Assembly: GCA_949825045.1 (NCBI GenBank)
Contig: OX463835.1
Coordinates: forward strand, 20,787,201-20,851,200
Direction: 5' to 3'
Origin: Argyresthia goedartella
Taxonomy: Eukaryota > Arthropoda > Insecta > Lepidoptera > Argyresthiidae
Length of the DNA stretch: 64,000 bases
Below the pieces are notes generated by a model, which saw only the letters and a list, made by a program, of their open reading frames with translations, had not been told where the DNA came from and did not search any database. The translations under genes were made by a program, and so were the position numbers. This document shows positions 1-26,721 of the stretch, one piece after another. Position 1 is the first letter of the stretch, and each line of letters starts with the position of its first letter.

Positions 1-222
1 GTCAGTACCAACTTCACAAACAAACTAGGGACGGAACGCAGGCAGGCGTCGGCGTTCGAAATTTGAATGTCATTATATGTAGAAAAACTACACATAATGA
101 CCATAATGTGTAGTTTTCCAGATACGAAACGAGTTTTTACCAAGTAGTTTAACATAATGCTGATCCTAACGTGCGGTTTTTGAACGCAGTAAAGAGGGTT
201 TATGATACGTGTGTAGATAAAC
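1..222 (+). repeat. Family A dispersed repeat, truncated by window edge
   Basis: The 3' half of a repeat that recurs about nine times in this window. It shares the stretch around GGCGTTCGAAATTTGAATG and the terminal block ending in TACGTGTGTAGATAAA. The left part lies outside the window. Confidence 0.75.
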
Positions 223-239
223 TACTATAATGAACACGT

Positions 240-420
240 ACTTAACTTTACGTTTTAAGTATTTGTTGTTCTTACTTCGCTTACCCTCTTTACCCTTCAC
301 CTAAGCTACCGCAGCAAATATAAGGGATATTTGCTGTGAAAATCAGAATGTTTGATGTGTTGTTATTTCCCTATTTGTATTAGATAAACATAACCTATTT
401 AAAAAAAAAATACTTTGAGT
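240..420. repeat. Family E dispersed repeat fragment
   Basis: Contains the words seen in other copies (near 11.7, 20.6, 29.2, 29.8 and 40.1-40.5 kb): TTTAAGTATTTGTTGTTCTT, a purine/pyrimidine stretch around CTTCGCTTACCC, and CTACCGCAGCAAATAT. It has no coding potential. From 420 to 980 I see only AT-rich sequence and a short moderately GC-rich block near 590-720 that I cannot assign. Confidence 0.55.
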
Positions 421-980
421 GTTTCTTCGCCCTCCATCTCTCACAGTGGTCCAATGTAGAGTAGACGCAAAAAAAATCGTTTGCTAAGTATATGTAAGTA
501 AATATCTACAATAATAAAGAAATTTTGTCTTTTGAATTTTGTATAGGAATAAAAAATAAAAAATAAATGTAGCCCATTAAGGTCTCCACCGAGGGCACAG
601 GCCTTTTCCCGGATAAGTAAGATTTAGCCATACTGGCTGGAGGCGTTCTACAACTACTCCTACAAAGTGGCGATACTACTTACTTAGTCGGGACCTGCAG
701 CCTAACGTGTCATCCGAATGTCGTTCGATAAATACTTAAAATAATGACTTATTTCATTCGTAACAATTGATCATCACTGGATTTTAACCTGCATCTCCTG
801 CGGGAGAAAAAATATAATAATAATAAAATCTATATTTAACTTATCAAGTTATAGATATGCAAGTTGCTTGTGGACTTCACACTATAATAGGTTTGACTCA
901 GAGACCAGTATTATTATTGTCTGTGGTTTGACCTGTCTCGTGGAGGGCTGGCCAAATATAATAATAATAAGTAATATAAT

Positions 981-1459
981 AATAGTAGTTTATGTGACTG
1001 CTACATAATTGAGGGCATTAATACTCGAGAGGAAGGCGAGTTTCATAATAATATCACTCGAGAGTTTTAATGCCTAATTATGTACAGGTACATACACTAG
1101 TTTATCTACACACATATCATAAGCTCTTTTTGATGTGTTCAGGAACCGCATGTTTGACCGGCATTGTGGCTCTGCAGTTTAGCTTGTTCTGTAGTACCAA
1201 CTTCACGCAGGCGGGCGTCGGCGTTCGAAATTTGAATGTCAGCAGCAACTTCACAGACAAACTAGGGGCGGCACGCTGGCGGGCGTCGGCGTTCGAAATT
1301 TGAATGTCATAATATGTAGAAAAAATACACATTATGGTCATAATGTGTAATTTTTCAGATAAGAAATGAGTTTTTACCAAGTAGTTTAACATTATGCTGA
1401 TCGTAACGTGCGGTTTTTGTACGCAGTAAAGAGGGTTTATGATACGTGTGTAGATAAAA
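981..1459 (+). repeat. Family A repeat, full-length copy
   Basis: Starts AATAGTAGTTTATGTGACTG and ends TACGTGTGTAGATAAAA. Inside are an XhoI-like ACTCGAG hairpin segment near 1020-1065 and the block around GGCGTTCGAAATTTGAATG, partly duplicated (1216-1240 and 1286-1310). Short ORFs on both strands are incidental. It is probably a non-autonomous DNA transposon or MITE-like element, but I cannot define clean terminal repeats. Confidence 0.7.
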
Positions 1460-1546
1460 TCGACTAGAACTCGTCTTCGGCTCGTTTCATAAACCCACTC
1501 TCAAGTATTAATGCCCTCCATTATTTAGCAGTTACATAAACTACTA
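1460..1546 (-). repeat. Family A end fragment
   Basis: Reverse-oriented terminal piece: the CTTCGGCTCGTTTCATAAAC hairpin arm followed by TAGCAGTTACATAAACTACT. It sits between the two oppositely oriented full copies. Confidence 0.6.
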
Positions 1547-1607
1547 TAATTATTTAATTTTATATCACTTATTTAAAATAAGCTAACGAGACAAGTGAGC
1601 ATCAAAA

Positions 1608-2120
1608 TATTTTATCTACACACGTATCATAAACCCTCTTTACTGCGTACAAAAACCGCACGTTACGATCAGCATAATGTTAAACTACTTGGTAAAAACT
1701 CAATTCTTATCTGAAAAATTATACATTATGACCATAATGTGTAATTTTTCTACACATTATGACATTCAAATTTCGAACACCAACGCACGCCTGCATGCTG
1801 CACAGTTTGTCTGTGAAGTTGGTACTGACATTCAAACGAACGCCCGAAGTTGGTGCTACAGAACAAGCTAAACAACTGCCACAATGCCGGTGGAACATGC
1901 GGTTCCTGAACACATCAAAGAGAGCTTATGATATGTGTGTAGATAAACTAGTGTATGTAACTGTACATAATTAGGCATTAAAACTCTCGAGTTTTACACT
2001 CTAAACTATAACTCTCACTAAAACTCTCGATATTACTATGAAACTCGTCTTCGGCTCGTTTCATAAACCCACTCTCGAGTATTAATGACCTCCATTATGT
2101 AGTAACATAAATTACTATAA
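1608..2120 (-). repeat. Family A repeat, inverted full-length copy
   Basis: Reads as the reverse complement of the 981-1459 copy, starting TTTATCTACACACGTATC and ending near ACATAAATTACTATAA. The two copies form a large inverted repeat about 700 bp upstream of the eve start codon. Confidence 0.7.
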
Positions 2121-2819
2121 TAATACACTATCTAGGTACTAGTGGACATAGGCTTGCTCCTAAATAAATTAGATCGAATTTTCCCTATCGATGAATCTGT
2201 ATCCTATAATTTTGTGAAATAAAGTATAAAGTTAATCTAAAGGGATGTAAAATTACTTAGGCAAAGCGCGCCTCGATCATCCCGTCTGGGAATAAGTTGA
2301 TTTTGCCTAACAGCATTATATTTCTGATAAACCGTCACAATTATTGAACATCTTAGTAGCTGTTTTACATGAATATTAAATTAAGTACAAAATGATTTAA
2401 GTTTGTATTAAAATTCAACAACCCAAGGTACTTTACGAACTACACCATTAAAGCCTTAAAATTAAAGTTCAAATTTATTTAAAGATCGACCGTTGTCTCC
2501 AAATAAACTTCACACAATGGACTTTCAACCCTACAGCCCTGAGATAGGGTTCAAAACGGTGTGGAGTATACAAAGTACGGGATAGTATACACCCATGAGA
2601 GGGCGTGGTCACACCAAGCGCAGACCAAAGTGAGATGTTTCAAAACTTGTCAGTAGCCAACTGTCTATGGCAGAAACTCGTTCGATTATTCGGTGACCGC
2701 AAAATTATTACCTACATGATCTCGTAATTATTTCTTTTATCGATCTTGTTTTCCCGAACGCGTCCATAAGTGATTGTGTTGTGTGTTTTTTTTTAATTTT
2801 TTGAAAGACTGTTCTCACA
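2121..2819 (+). promoter_or_regulatory. eve upstream region and 5' UTR (inferred)
   Basis: No ORF or dispersed repeat is recognised in these 700 bases. The region ends at the eve ATG, whose context CACAATGG is good for insect initiation. A TCAGT initiator-like word lies at 2649-2653 and CTGTCTATGG at 2661-2670. No convincing TATA box is placed correctly. The transcription start cannot be fixed from sequence alone. Confidence 0.4.
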
Positions 2820-18807
<15,988 letters not shown>

Positions 18808-19610
18808 TTTGTTTCAAGTGGGTTTTAGTTGTTAGGTAATTTATTGATTTGCTGGTCGACTGTAAGTGTAGATATTGAATAGGTTTGGAAATTAAAAGAC
18901 ATTGTTTAATTTTAATTGTTACCTGATAAGTAACTAATATAAAATCACGTTATTAGTGTGCTTAAGTTTCATTCCAGTAGCCTGTAAATAGTGATGAAGG
19001 TATGCATGTATTAGTTTTTTTATGTTTTCTGTTAATAGAAAGGATTGCTAGTATATATCTGCAGATATTCATCTATACTTACTACGTTACTAAATACGCA
19101 ATCAGTACAAATATCTTATGTCAATACAGTTTTGAGAGAGATATAAAACAACAAATAAAGTACCGTGATTATCAGATTTAACTAACTAAATATCTAAATA
19201 AAACCAAAGCATTTAAATACTTATAACGACCTCTTTATCGTGCAATAGGAAAAATAATTAAAAATGTCGTCAAATATTTAGCAAAATTGTAAATACATAT
19301 GCTTAGACTCGTGTATAAAAAATATAGTTGAGTTTCTTGGTGTTCATAGATAGTTTGTAGAATGCGGATATGTTATCATTTTGATTTCTCATTTGTAAGA
19401 CAATGTAAATAGTTAGTTTTAAATATTAAAAGAGTTATTTATAAATTTAACCTCTTCTTTTTTTAACTGCGTTTGTGCATCATCACTAAATCTCAATCCT
19501 CGATCAATAGGTTGAAGTCTCATTAAGTATAATAAGATACAGGATAAAGCTTCGGAGATAGAAACTTTACATAACCTTACCTGCTCAAAAAAAACACCAA
19601 AATACGAAAT
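18808..19610 (+). other. eve 3' UTR and flank
   Basis: AT-rich. Candidate polyadenylation signals AATAAA at 19154-19159 and 19197-19202. No other feature recognised. Confidence 0.4.
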
Positions 19611-20118
19611 AGTAGTTTATGGGACTAATATATAATGCCTAATTATGTACAGTTACATACACAAGTTTATCTACACACATATCATAAGCTCTCTTTGATG
19701 TGTTCAGTGTAGGAAGCAGGAATAATTACGCGTCGAAAAAGTATGCGAATCGAACTGTCAGTGACTCTTATGGCCAATAAAATAAGGCTCATTTCATCTG
19801 AACTCGAACACTTTTTCACTCTGGTAATTATTCCTGCTCGAGCCACAGGAACCGCATGTTTGACCGGCATTGTGGCATTGAGTTGTTTAGCTTGTTCTGT
19901 AGTACCAACTTAACAGACAAAGTAGGGGCGGCACGCAGGCGGGCGTCGGCGTTCGAATTTTGAATGTCATAATATGTAGGAAATTTACACATTATGGTCA
20001 TAATGGTCAATATTCAGATAAGAAATGAGTTTTTACAAAGTAGTTTAACATTATGCTGATCGTAACGTGCAGTTTTTGGACGCAGTAAAGAGGGTTTATG
20101 ATACGTGTGTAGATAAAA
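19611..20118 (+). repeat. Family A repeat carrying a nested insertion
   Basis: Starts AGTAGTTTATG and ends TACGTGTGTAGATAAAAA. It is interrupted inside the GATGTGTTCAGGAACCGC block by a 138-bp element at 19708-19845. Confidence 0.75.
19708..19845. mobile_element. 138-bp MITE nested in family A
   Basis: Has inner inverted repeats AGCAGGAATAATTAC and GTAATTATTCCTGCT near its ends. Comparison with uninterrupted family A copies shows that CAG is present on both sides, consistent with a 3-bp target-site duplication. No ORF. Confidence 0.75.
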
Positions 20119-20380
20119 ATAGTTACATAGCGGTTTTTAAGAGTTTTCTTGAGTTTCGTTGACAATCGGCCGGCAACCCTGAAAAGAAAATAAATGCCCC
20201 GGGCTTCAGCGGAAACAATGCCATGAGACGAATAAATCCGATGAGTTGGTGTGAAAAATTAAAAGTTCATCCCCATAACAACTTTGTTGGAACTACAGCT
20301 GGCTATTGCGACGCCACTCCCGTAAAGCAAAAGTAATGTTCGTTCAAATATGGCTTAAAGTTGTGCCCTGTACATAGATA

Positions 20381-20475
20381 TGTCGCAGTTAGTTGGTTAA
20401 ATCAGACACTTAACAACTCTATAGACCGTTAATTAAATACCGACGTTTAAACAAGTCACTAGCATTTTGATTTAA
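20381..20475 (+). repeat. Left inverted copy of a repeat flanking the intact LINE
   Basis: TGTCGCAGTTAGTTGGTTAA, then TCAGACACTTAAC and CCGACGTTTAAACAAGTC. The same order appears inverted at 26045-26163. Either the two ends of one element split by the LINE or two opposite copies of one family. Confidence 0.6.
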
Positions 20476-21084
20476 ATAAAGCATCGTCGAAAACGTTTAA
20501 CAATCTGTCCTACCGAAATCCGGCGTGTTGGTTAAATAATTGTAAAACAAGATGGCGTCACGACAACAGCTGATTAATTTTTGAGTCTATCTTTTCACTA
20601 CTGATTTGCACAGCTTATTTCAGGGCCAAACACTGCGGTAGGTGTTAGGTTGAACATGTAAGAACAACAAAAAATACTTAAAATATGAAACACATAAAAT
20701 ATTTTTATGTGTAAGTACTTAAGTGTATTTATATTGTATATGTCTTGTTGCCTAGGAACGTTTAGACAACTCGTCAGAAATCAGAAATCAGATATTTTAT
20801 TGTGGTACGTAGTTTAAAGTAGATGTTACATAGTATGTTTTGTCCTTACGTCCAGCCGCGAGGCGTACAAATAATACAAATAACCAAATAAACAACAGGT
20901 GAGTTAAAAAATATAGGCAACAAACAATACATTAAACCATTACAATATTACAATGATGTCAAAAAAAAAATGTCAAATATATTATTATTGTATGTCATAT
21001 GTAAAATTGTATTTAGTAAAAGGTGATTAAAAAAATTAAAAAAGATGTCAATGGCAATAGTTTAGTAGATATAACATGTCAACA

Positions 21085-23958
21085 CTATGCTAAATATTCA
21101 CCTACAGAGTAGTATGCTTTATCAGCCAAATAATCTTTTAATCTAAGCTTGAACTTGTTTGGGTTATCTATATTCATAATTGAGACAGGAACCTTATTGT
21201 ATATTGTCGAGGCCATACCGAATACACTGTTGCTGAACAGTGCAGTTTTGTGTCTGGTAGCGCGTATATTTTTGTTGTTGCGGCGACTCTTCAGGTTTTC
21301 GAATAGGGTTGGGTTTATTTTAATAAACATTATTATTTCATATATGTATAAGGAAGGCATTGTTAAAAGTTTATGGCGTTTAAAATATGGTTTGCAGCTG
21401 TCTGTTCTTTTTAACGAAAATATAGCTCTAATGCATTTTTTCTGAGACTTGAACGCAATTTCCCTATTTATTCCGTTACCCCAGAATATTATTCCGTATC
21501 TGAGTGTAGACACTACGTAGCCGTGATAAGCTGTCAGAACTGCGGTAACATCCACAACTTTGCGGAGCATATACAGTGCATATGAAAACCGGTTTAGTTT
21601 TTTGCTGACATTTTCAATTTGCTCTTTCCAGTTTAGTTTATTGTCGATTTGTAATCCTAAAAATTTCGTTGATGGTACTTCGTCAATGTTATTGTCGTCG
21701 TGTTTGATAGTTAATGGTATCCGTTCTTTAATTTGTTTAAAGTTCATTATATATGTTTTCTTTAAGTTTATTTTTAAATTATTATGCTGTAGCCATGTTA
21801 TGATGTCATTAAGTGAATTGTTTATTTCATTTTCAAATATCAAATTATCATTACTTACGTTTTTATAAACTACGGTACTGTCATCAGCAAATAGGATCAT
21901 AGGGTTTGATGTCGAGTCAACAATGTCGTTAATATAGATCAGGAATAGCAGCGGGCCTAGAACGCTTCCTTGTGGTACACCTAGAGTTACCTTAGAAGGT
22001 TCAGATGAGTAGATTTGCTCCATGTTACTTTGGCCACACAATCTCTGAATTTGAGTTATTTGTTTCCGATCAGATAGGTATGATTTTATCAAATCTATAA
22101 CGTTGCCTCTGACTCCGTATGTGTGTAACTTTTGTAATAATATTTTGTGGTTTACATAGTCGAACGCTTTTGTCATGTCCATATATATGGCTGACACAGG
22201 TATTTTATTGTCTAAATTGAAAACTATTTTTCCTAAGAAGTCGTATATAGCCAGATTGATTGTTTTGTGTTTCCTAAAACCTTTTTGCTCGGGAACCAGA
22301 ATATCATTCTTTTCGAAGTAGTTGTATAGGGCGTTATATATTACCTTTTCGAATACTTTGGAAAACACTGGTATTAGGGCGATAGGCCTATAGAAGTTCA
22401 TATTTTCTTTATCTTCTTTTTTAAATAAAGGCTTGATTATCGACGTCTTCAAAGCATTTGGATACGTACCGAATTCGATGCATAAATTTACGATGTAGCT
22501 GATCACCACGCTTATATTATGTACCACATATTTTAATACTTTCGTGCAAATCTCGTCATACCCTGTGCTGCTTGTGTTTTTTAAGGTCATAATTATCCTT
22601 GTTATGTCAATAGGATTGGTGGGACTTAAATACATAGAATTTAATTTATTGTATGTCAAGGTTGATTTTAGAGGATGATTACTACAAGTATTGTCTAATG
22701 GTTCTGGTATTGTGAAATGATTATTGAATGCTTTTGCTATGTCCGTAGGGTTTTTTATTTTATCCCCATTATGCTCAATTTGCTCTATTTGGTCCCTGGG
22801 GTGATTTGGCTTAGTACTATTAATAATATTCCATGTGGCCTTTGACTTATTTTGTGATGATTGGATATAATAGTTATTTTGGGATTTTTGAGTCAATTTT
22901 ATAATTTTATGCAGTCTTTGGGAATAGGATTTGTAAGTGTTCCTATTTTCGGCGTTTGGTCTTCGTCTGTACTGCCATAGGAGCTCCCTTTTGCGTTTGC
23001 TACATTTTATAATACCTTTGGTAATCCATTTTGGCCTTCGTTTACTACTGATTTTAACTCTTATTTTGGGAAAACATAAATCATATAACAATTTGAAAAT
23101 ATCTGAGAACCGATCAAATGCGTCATTAGGATCTGATGTATTGTATACGTCAGCAAAACCCAATTTGCTAAGATGTTCTTTGAATTTAAACATATTTTCG
23201 AGACTATAGTCACGCTTCATAGTATACCAGTGACCAAGACTGCTGGTTTTTTTTACTGGACATTTAAGTATTTGTGCAGTGTGGTCTGACAGCGCAAATT
23301 CATGCACTTGGCTTTCTGCTCCGCGTATATTGTGAATTATATTGTCAAGGCAAGTACCACTACTCAGCCTTGTGGGTTCTTTGATTGATATTTTTAAATT
23401 GAAGCTTAATATAAGTTGTTGGAATCGCTTAGACATTGGACTAACTTTTAAAGTATTAATATTGAAGTCACCTACTATTATAAGATATTTATTATTGCAT
23501 GCGTATTCCTGCAGAATGTCATAGAGGTTCTCAAAGAATGGATTTAAATCTGTCAAATGATATTTAGGGATTCTATAGATGCACATAATTATTATGTTGT
23601 GATTGACGAGTTCAATCGCAGAACATTCTAGTGTATTGGGTATGTTGAAGCGTCGTAAACCGTCAAGATCTTTTGATTTATGTTTATTCCTTACCAATAT
23701 ACATGATCCACCCTTTCTGCTCATGCGTGAATAACATGACGCTAACTGGAAATTTGGAATACATAGTTGATTTTCATCACCTTGCATCATATTATGTTCT
23801 GTTACACATATAACATCCACAGAAACGTCATCTCTTTCTAGTTCATCCAAATGTACAGTTAGTAGTTCACACTTGCTTATGAGTCCGCTAATGTTTTGGT
23901 GCAATATATTTATTTTTTTAAACACGAAATAACTCTCTATTGCTCTTGTCTCTCTCAT
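21085..23958 (-). CDS. LINE ORF2: APE endonuclease and reverse transcriptase, 957 aa
   Basis: Makes the nick and copies the element RNA into DNA (target-primed reverse transcription). Seen from the ATG at 23958: apurinic-type endonuclease motifs LHQNISGL (19-26), TEHN with Glu about 54, GDFN (163-166) and SDH (224-226). Reverse transcriptase motifs follow: IIKPLFKK, FYRPIAL, YMDMTKAFDYV (about 592-602), GVPQGSVLGPLL (from about 660) and FADD (690-693). No RNase H domain follows. The frame is open upstream of the ATG and overlaps ORF1 by about 40 bases in another frame. Length and motif set are those of a complete protein, unlike the other LINE ORF2s here except the RTE-like one. Confidence 0.92.
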   Translation of the reverse strand: MRETRAIESYFVFKKINILHQNISGLISKCELLTVHLDELERDDVSVDVICVTEHNMMQGDENQLCIPNFQLASCYSRMSRKGGSCILVRNKHKSKDLDGLRRFNIPNTLECSAIELVNHNIIIMCIYRIPKYHLTDLNPFFENLYDILQEYACNNKYLIIVGDFNINTLKVSPMSKRFQQLILSFNLKISIKEPTRLSSGTCLDNIIHNIRGAESQVHEFALSDHTAQILKCPVKKTSSLGHWYTMKRDYSLENMFKFKEHLSKLGFADVYNTSDPNDAFDRFSDIFKLLYDLCFPKIRVKISSKRRPKWITKGIIKCSKRKRELLWQYRRRPNAENRNTYKSYSQRLHKIIKLTQKSQNNYYIQSSQNKSKATWNIINSTKPNHPRDQIEQIEHNGDKIKNPTDIAKAFNNHFTIPEPLDNTCSNHPLKSTLTYNKLNSMYLSPTNPIDITRIIMTLKNTSSTGYDEICTKVLKYVVHNISVVISYIVNLCIEFGTYPNALKTSIIKPLFKKEDKENMNFYRPIALIPVFSKVFEKVIYNALYNYFEKNDILVPEQKGFRKHKTINLAIYDFLGKIVFNLDNKIPVSAIYMDMTKAFDYVNHKILLQKLHTYGVRGNVIDLIKSYLSDRKQITQIQRLCGQSNMEQIYSSEPSKVTLGVPQGSVLGPLLFLIYINDIVDSTSNPMILFADDSTVVYKNVSNDNLIFENEINNSLNDIITWLQHNNLKINLKKTYIMNFKQIKERIPLTIKHDDNNIDEVPSTKFLGLQIDNKLNWKEQIENVSKKLNRFSYALYMLRKVVDVTAVLTAYHGYVVSTLRYGIIFWGNGINREIAFKSQKKCIRAIFSLKRTDSCKPYFKRHKLLTMPSLYIYEIIMFIKINPTLFENLKSRRNNKNIRATRHKTALFSNSVFGMASTIYNKVPVSIMNIDNPNKFKLRLKDYLADKAYYSVGEYLA

Positions 23959-25498
23959 TTTCTTTGTCACCTGCTGTTTTATTACTTTTGTTATTATTTG
24001 ACACTACAGAGTTCGCAGATTTGTCTTTGTCTGATATATTTATGTTACTTGTTGATGTGTCGTTATTTTCATTCAAGTCTGCATCCGTCTGTGTACACCT
24101 GTCTATCTGTTCTTTGGAAGCCCGCAGTTGATTGGAAACGTGTCGTTGATTAAGCATGTTCTGATACTTATCTCTTTCGGCGGCATAGTCTTTTTGCAAC
24201 AGCATTCTTAATAGTGATCTGCTAAGGTTTCTTGTAAAAGTATGTTTTGTGGATTGAAATCTTCCGTAGTTCATATCAAGGAACGAGACGTTGTTGTATT
24301 GTTTGCAGATCAGTCTAAGTTCGTAGTTTAATTTGGATTCCTGTAAATTCTTATTGTATGGAATCTCACACACAATGATATTTAAATTCTTGTTAGAATG
24401 CAGCCATACTATCATGCTTGACGTAAATTCAAACGGGTTTACTTCATTTATACCACCCATCAGTATCACGTAATCTTGATCAGTTAGTGTTGATATTTCT
24501 GCTCTCTCTGCTGTATTTATGTCGCTAAGTCTAGCTCCGGCCTTCCAGAAACATGTCACTAAGAATTTAGGTCCTACTAGGGTCTGAAGCGCATTTCTCA
24601 TCCCTCCACTTTGTTGGTCGCCAATTATTATAATTTTCCTCTTACGTTTTGGTATTTTTGCGTCGACCTTAGTCTCATTGTTTGCTTGTGTTGTTTTGTC
24701 TTTCTCACTTTGTTTTGTTTCTTGGGGTTTATTTGCTTCCATATATAAGTCCAATGTACGTTCTTCTTGCTGTATGATTTCATTATTTGTCTTTCCAATC
24801 TGAGTTGTTATTTTTCCCTTGTTGTTGGAATCATCGTTTGTTTTCGTAGTTGTTTCAGCGCTTGCTTTCAGTGTGTTCTTGACGTTAGGATCCAGCGAGG
24901 GTCCAGGGCTAGTCTCCACCATGGTTTCGATAATCGCTTCTGTAATTTTCTCCGTATTTGTATTGAATTCTTGGTCATTTATTGGTTGATCTGGATGTAT
25001 GTCTTCATTCCGTTCTTTTGTTTGACTGTTATCATTGTGTTCTTTTTTGTTTTCGTTAATGATCTTTGATACATCGTCGTCATTGTCTTGTATTGAACTG
25101 TTTTGATTTGAATCTCTTGATAAAAAGATCAGTTTTTTGTTTATATTTGAGTCCAACAGTGCCTTTCTGGGCTTTTTTCTTCGTCTTGCTGTTATTGGTG
25201 TCATAATTGTTTCAGAAAATTTAAATGCTTTGTATACTTCGATTAATTTATTAGATTTTTCTATTTCACTTTTCAGTTTCATATTTTCAGTTAGCAGGTT
25301 TTCAATCTCCTGTTCTGCTGAATGTAAATCATTTTTTATTTTTTGTATTTCTTCTTGTGATATTACATTTTGACTGATATCACACGATGTGTTGGGTAGG
25401 CTCTGGCTTGTAGTTTCGAATAGGGATGAGTTTGGTTCATCACCATACGAGTTTCTCCGGTATCGGGATCTAATAGTAACGAAGTCGGTTTGATCCAT
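23918..25498 (-). CDS. LINE ORF1: coiled coil plus SGNH-hydrolase-like domain, 526 aa
   Basis: Probable RNA-associated ORF1 protein of the same LINE. From the ATG at 25498: a coiled-coil-like segment (about 48-92, EEIQKIKNDLHSAEQEIENL), a long Asn/Thr/Glu-rich linker, then a domain of about 290-440 with IIIIGDQQSGG, VILMGGINEV and a following strand pattern that resembles SGNH esterases. The nucleophile motif would be GDS; here it is GDQ, so the catalytic Ser appears missing. CR1-type LINEs are known to carry an esterase domain in ORF1. The assignment is by motif spacing and would need structure comparison. Confidence 0.75.
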   Translation of the reverse strand: MDQTDFVTIRSRYRRNSYGDEPNSSLFETTSQSLPNTSCDISQNVISQEEIQKIKNDLHSAEQEIENLLTENMKLKSEIEKSNKLIEVYKAFKFSETIMTPITARRRKKPRKALLDSNINKKLIFLSRDSNQNSSIQDNDDDVSKIINENKKEHNDNSQTKERNEDIHPDQPINDQEFNTNTEKITEAIIETMVETSPGPSLDPNVKNTLKASAETTTKTNDDSNNKGKITTQIGKTNNEIIQQEERTLDLYMEANKPQETKQSEKDKTTQANNETKVDAKIPKRKRKIIIIGDQQSGGMRNALQTLVGPKFLVTCFWKAGARLSDINTAERAEISTLTDQDYVILMGGINEVNPFEFTSSMIVWLHSNKNLNIIVCEIPYNKNLQESKLNYELRLICKQYNNVSFLDMNYGRFQSTKHTFTRNLSRSLLRMLLQKDYAAERDKYQNMLNQRHVSNQLRASKEQIDRCTQTDADLNENNDTSTSNINISDKDKSANSVVSNNNKSNKTAGDKENERDKSNRELFRV

Positions 25499-26044
25499 AT
25501 TGGTCGACAATGTAAGATTGCATGCAGTGAAACAAAACGCAATCTTCGTTTGGTGAGTTCCACCACTCGTTGGTTAGACTTTGAAACGCACCTTTAAGTC
25601 CGTCAAGTTTGTAGCCGTCCGCAAATGTCACATAACTTGTTTACGATAATAAATAACCGTTAGAATACATATGATGAAAATTATAGGTTATGTTTTCTTA
25701 GAAGTCTTTTAGGGAGTGCAGTATTGAGTAATATTATTGGCACACGTAGACTAACCTTCAAAACGTATTCTTGCTGTGATTTCTTTGTGTATTGTCACTG
25801 TATTTGTAAATTATTTCGGTTGGTCGTTATGACAGGAAATTCATATTTTATTGCTTCACTGTTGCTTGAATGGTGTGGATAACAATTTTTCACTGAGTTT
25901 AACACTTCTCCTTTGGTAGTGAGTGATATTCTTGTATTTCTAGCCACTTCTATAGTTTTATTTAAGCAAATATTACAGAGCTGATGTTGACAAGCTGCAG
26001 CGTTCCGAAATGCACCGTTTAGTTCACTCACTTGTCTGACAGAA

Positions 26045-26163
26045 CTTTAGCGACTTGGTTAAACGTCGGTCTTTATAACGGTCTAGGCCCTAGACACTTA
26101 ACTAACACCTTAGACTCTAGGGTGTTAGTTAAGTGTCTGATTTAACCAGCTAACTGCGACAGA
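26045..26163 (-). repeat. Right inverted copy flanking the LINE, with internal hairpin
   Basis: Reverse complement of the 20381-20475 repeat, here enlarged by an 18-bp-arm perfect hairpin (AGACACTTAACTAACACC and its inverse, 26092-26137, loop of about 10 bases). Confidence 0.65.
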
Positions 26164-26224
26164 TATACTATCGAGTGGCACAATTACGGCAAGCTCGCTT
26201 GATAGTTATTCCGGCAATGTAAAT

Positions 26225-26382
26225 ACATCTTGGTTGTTTATCTATCTAAGCATAATATTTATCTATATAAGTATGTGTATCGTTGTCTAGTATCTACCCA
26301 AGATACAGGGAATCCTAGTTTGGGGCTAGATCAATGTGTGTAAATGGTGTCCAAGGTATTATTATTATTATTATTATTATCT
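26225..26382 (+). repeat. Family B SINE, 5'-truncated
   Basis: Contains only the body and tail: CAGGGAATCCTAGTTTGGGG, GTGTCCAAGG and an (ATT)n tail at 26358-26381. The tRNA-like head is absent. Confidence 0.8.
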
Positions 26383-26721
26383 ACCGCACAACCTAAAAGC
26401 CATTGTTATTTGAATGAACCACAGATCACCCCCAAAATTGGGTGAATGAACACTCTTTAGCTGTACGGGAGCGGGGTGCGCCGTACACACGTTGACCTTT
26501 TGACAGCCCCAGTCGGCAATGGCCGACAACTGAAAGTCGGCTATAGCCGACCCAAACGTTATATTGAAAGAGGCTTTATTGCATATCAATTAAGTTGTAT
26601 TTTGCATAGCATAGCAAACATGTTTGGCGTGTGAGTGACACATTTTGTATCTATTGTATGGCGGTGAAAAGGTTAAGTCCCATTAATAAGCTTTTGGTGG
26701 TAACTTAAAGTTTAAAAAAAA

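Larger units (their letters stand above)
20777..26040 (-). mobile_element. Apparently intact two-ORF LINE (CR1/Jockey group)
   Basis: A minus-strand non-LTR retrotransposon: 5' UTR (about 25499-26040), ORF1 (25498-23918), overlapping ORF2 (23958-21085), then a 3' UTR ending CAATAAAATATCTGATTTCT with repeated TGATTTC units at 20806-20777. Both ORFs are open and catalytic motifs are present in ORF2, so the copy may be autonomous. The 5' end is uncertain; I chose the region next to the flanking inverted repeat. The clade is not resolved: an esterase-like ORF1 points to CR1-type elements. Confidence 0.8.

Noticed and set aside
26377..26589. Small ORF after the SINE at 26.4 kb
   Set aside because: No domain or homology recognised and no splice context; composition is like the surrounding non-coding DNA.
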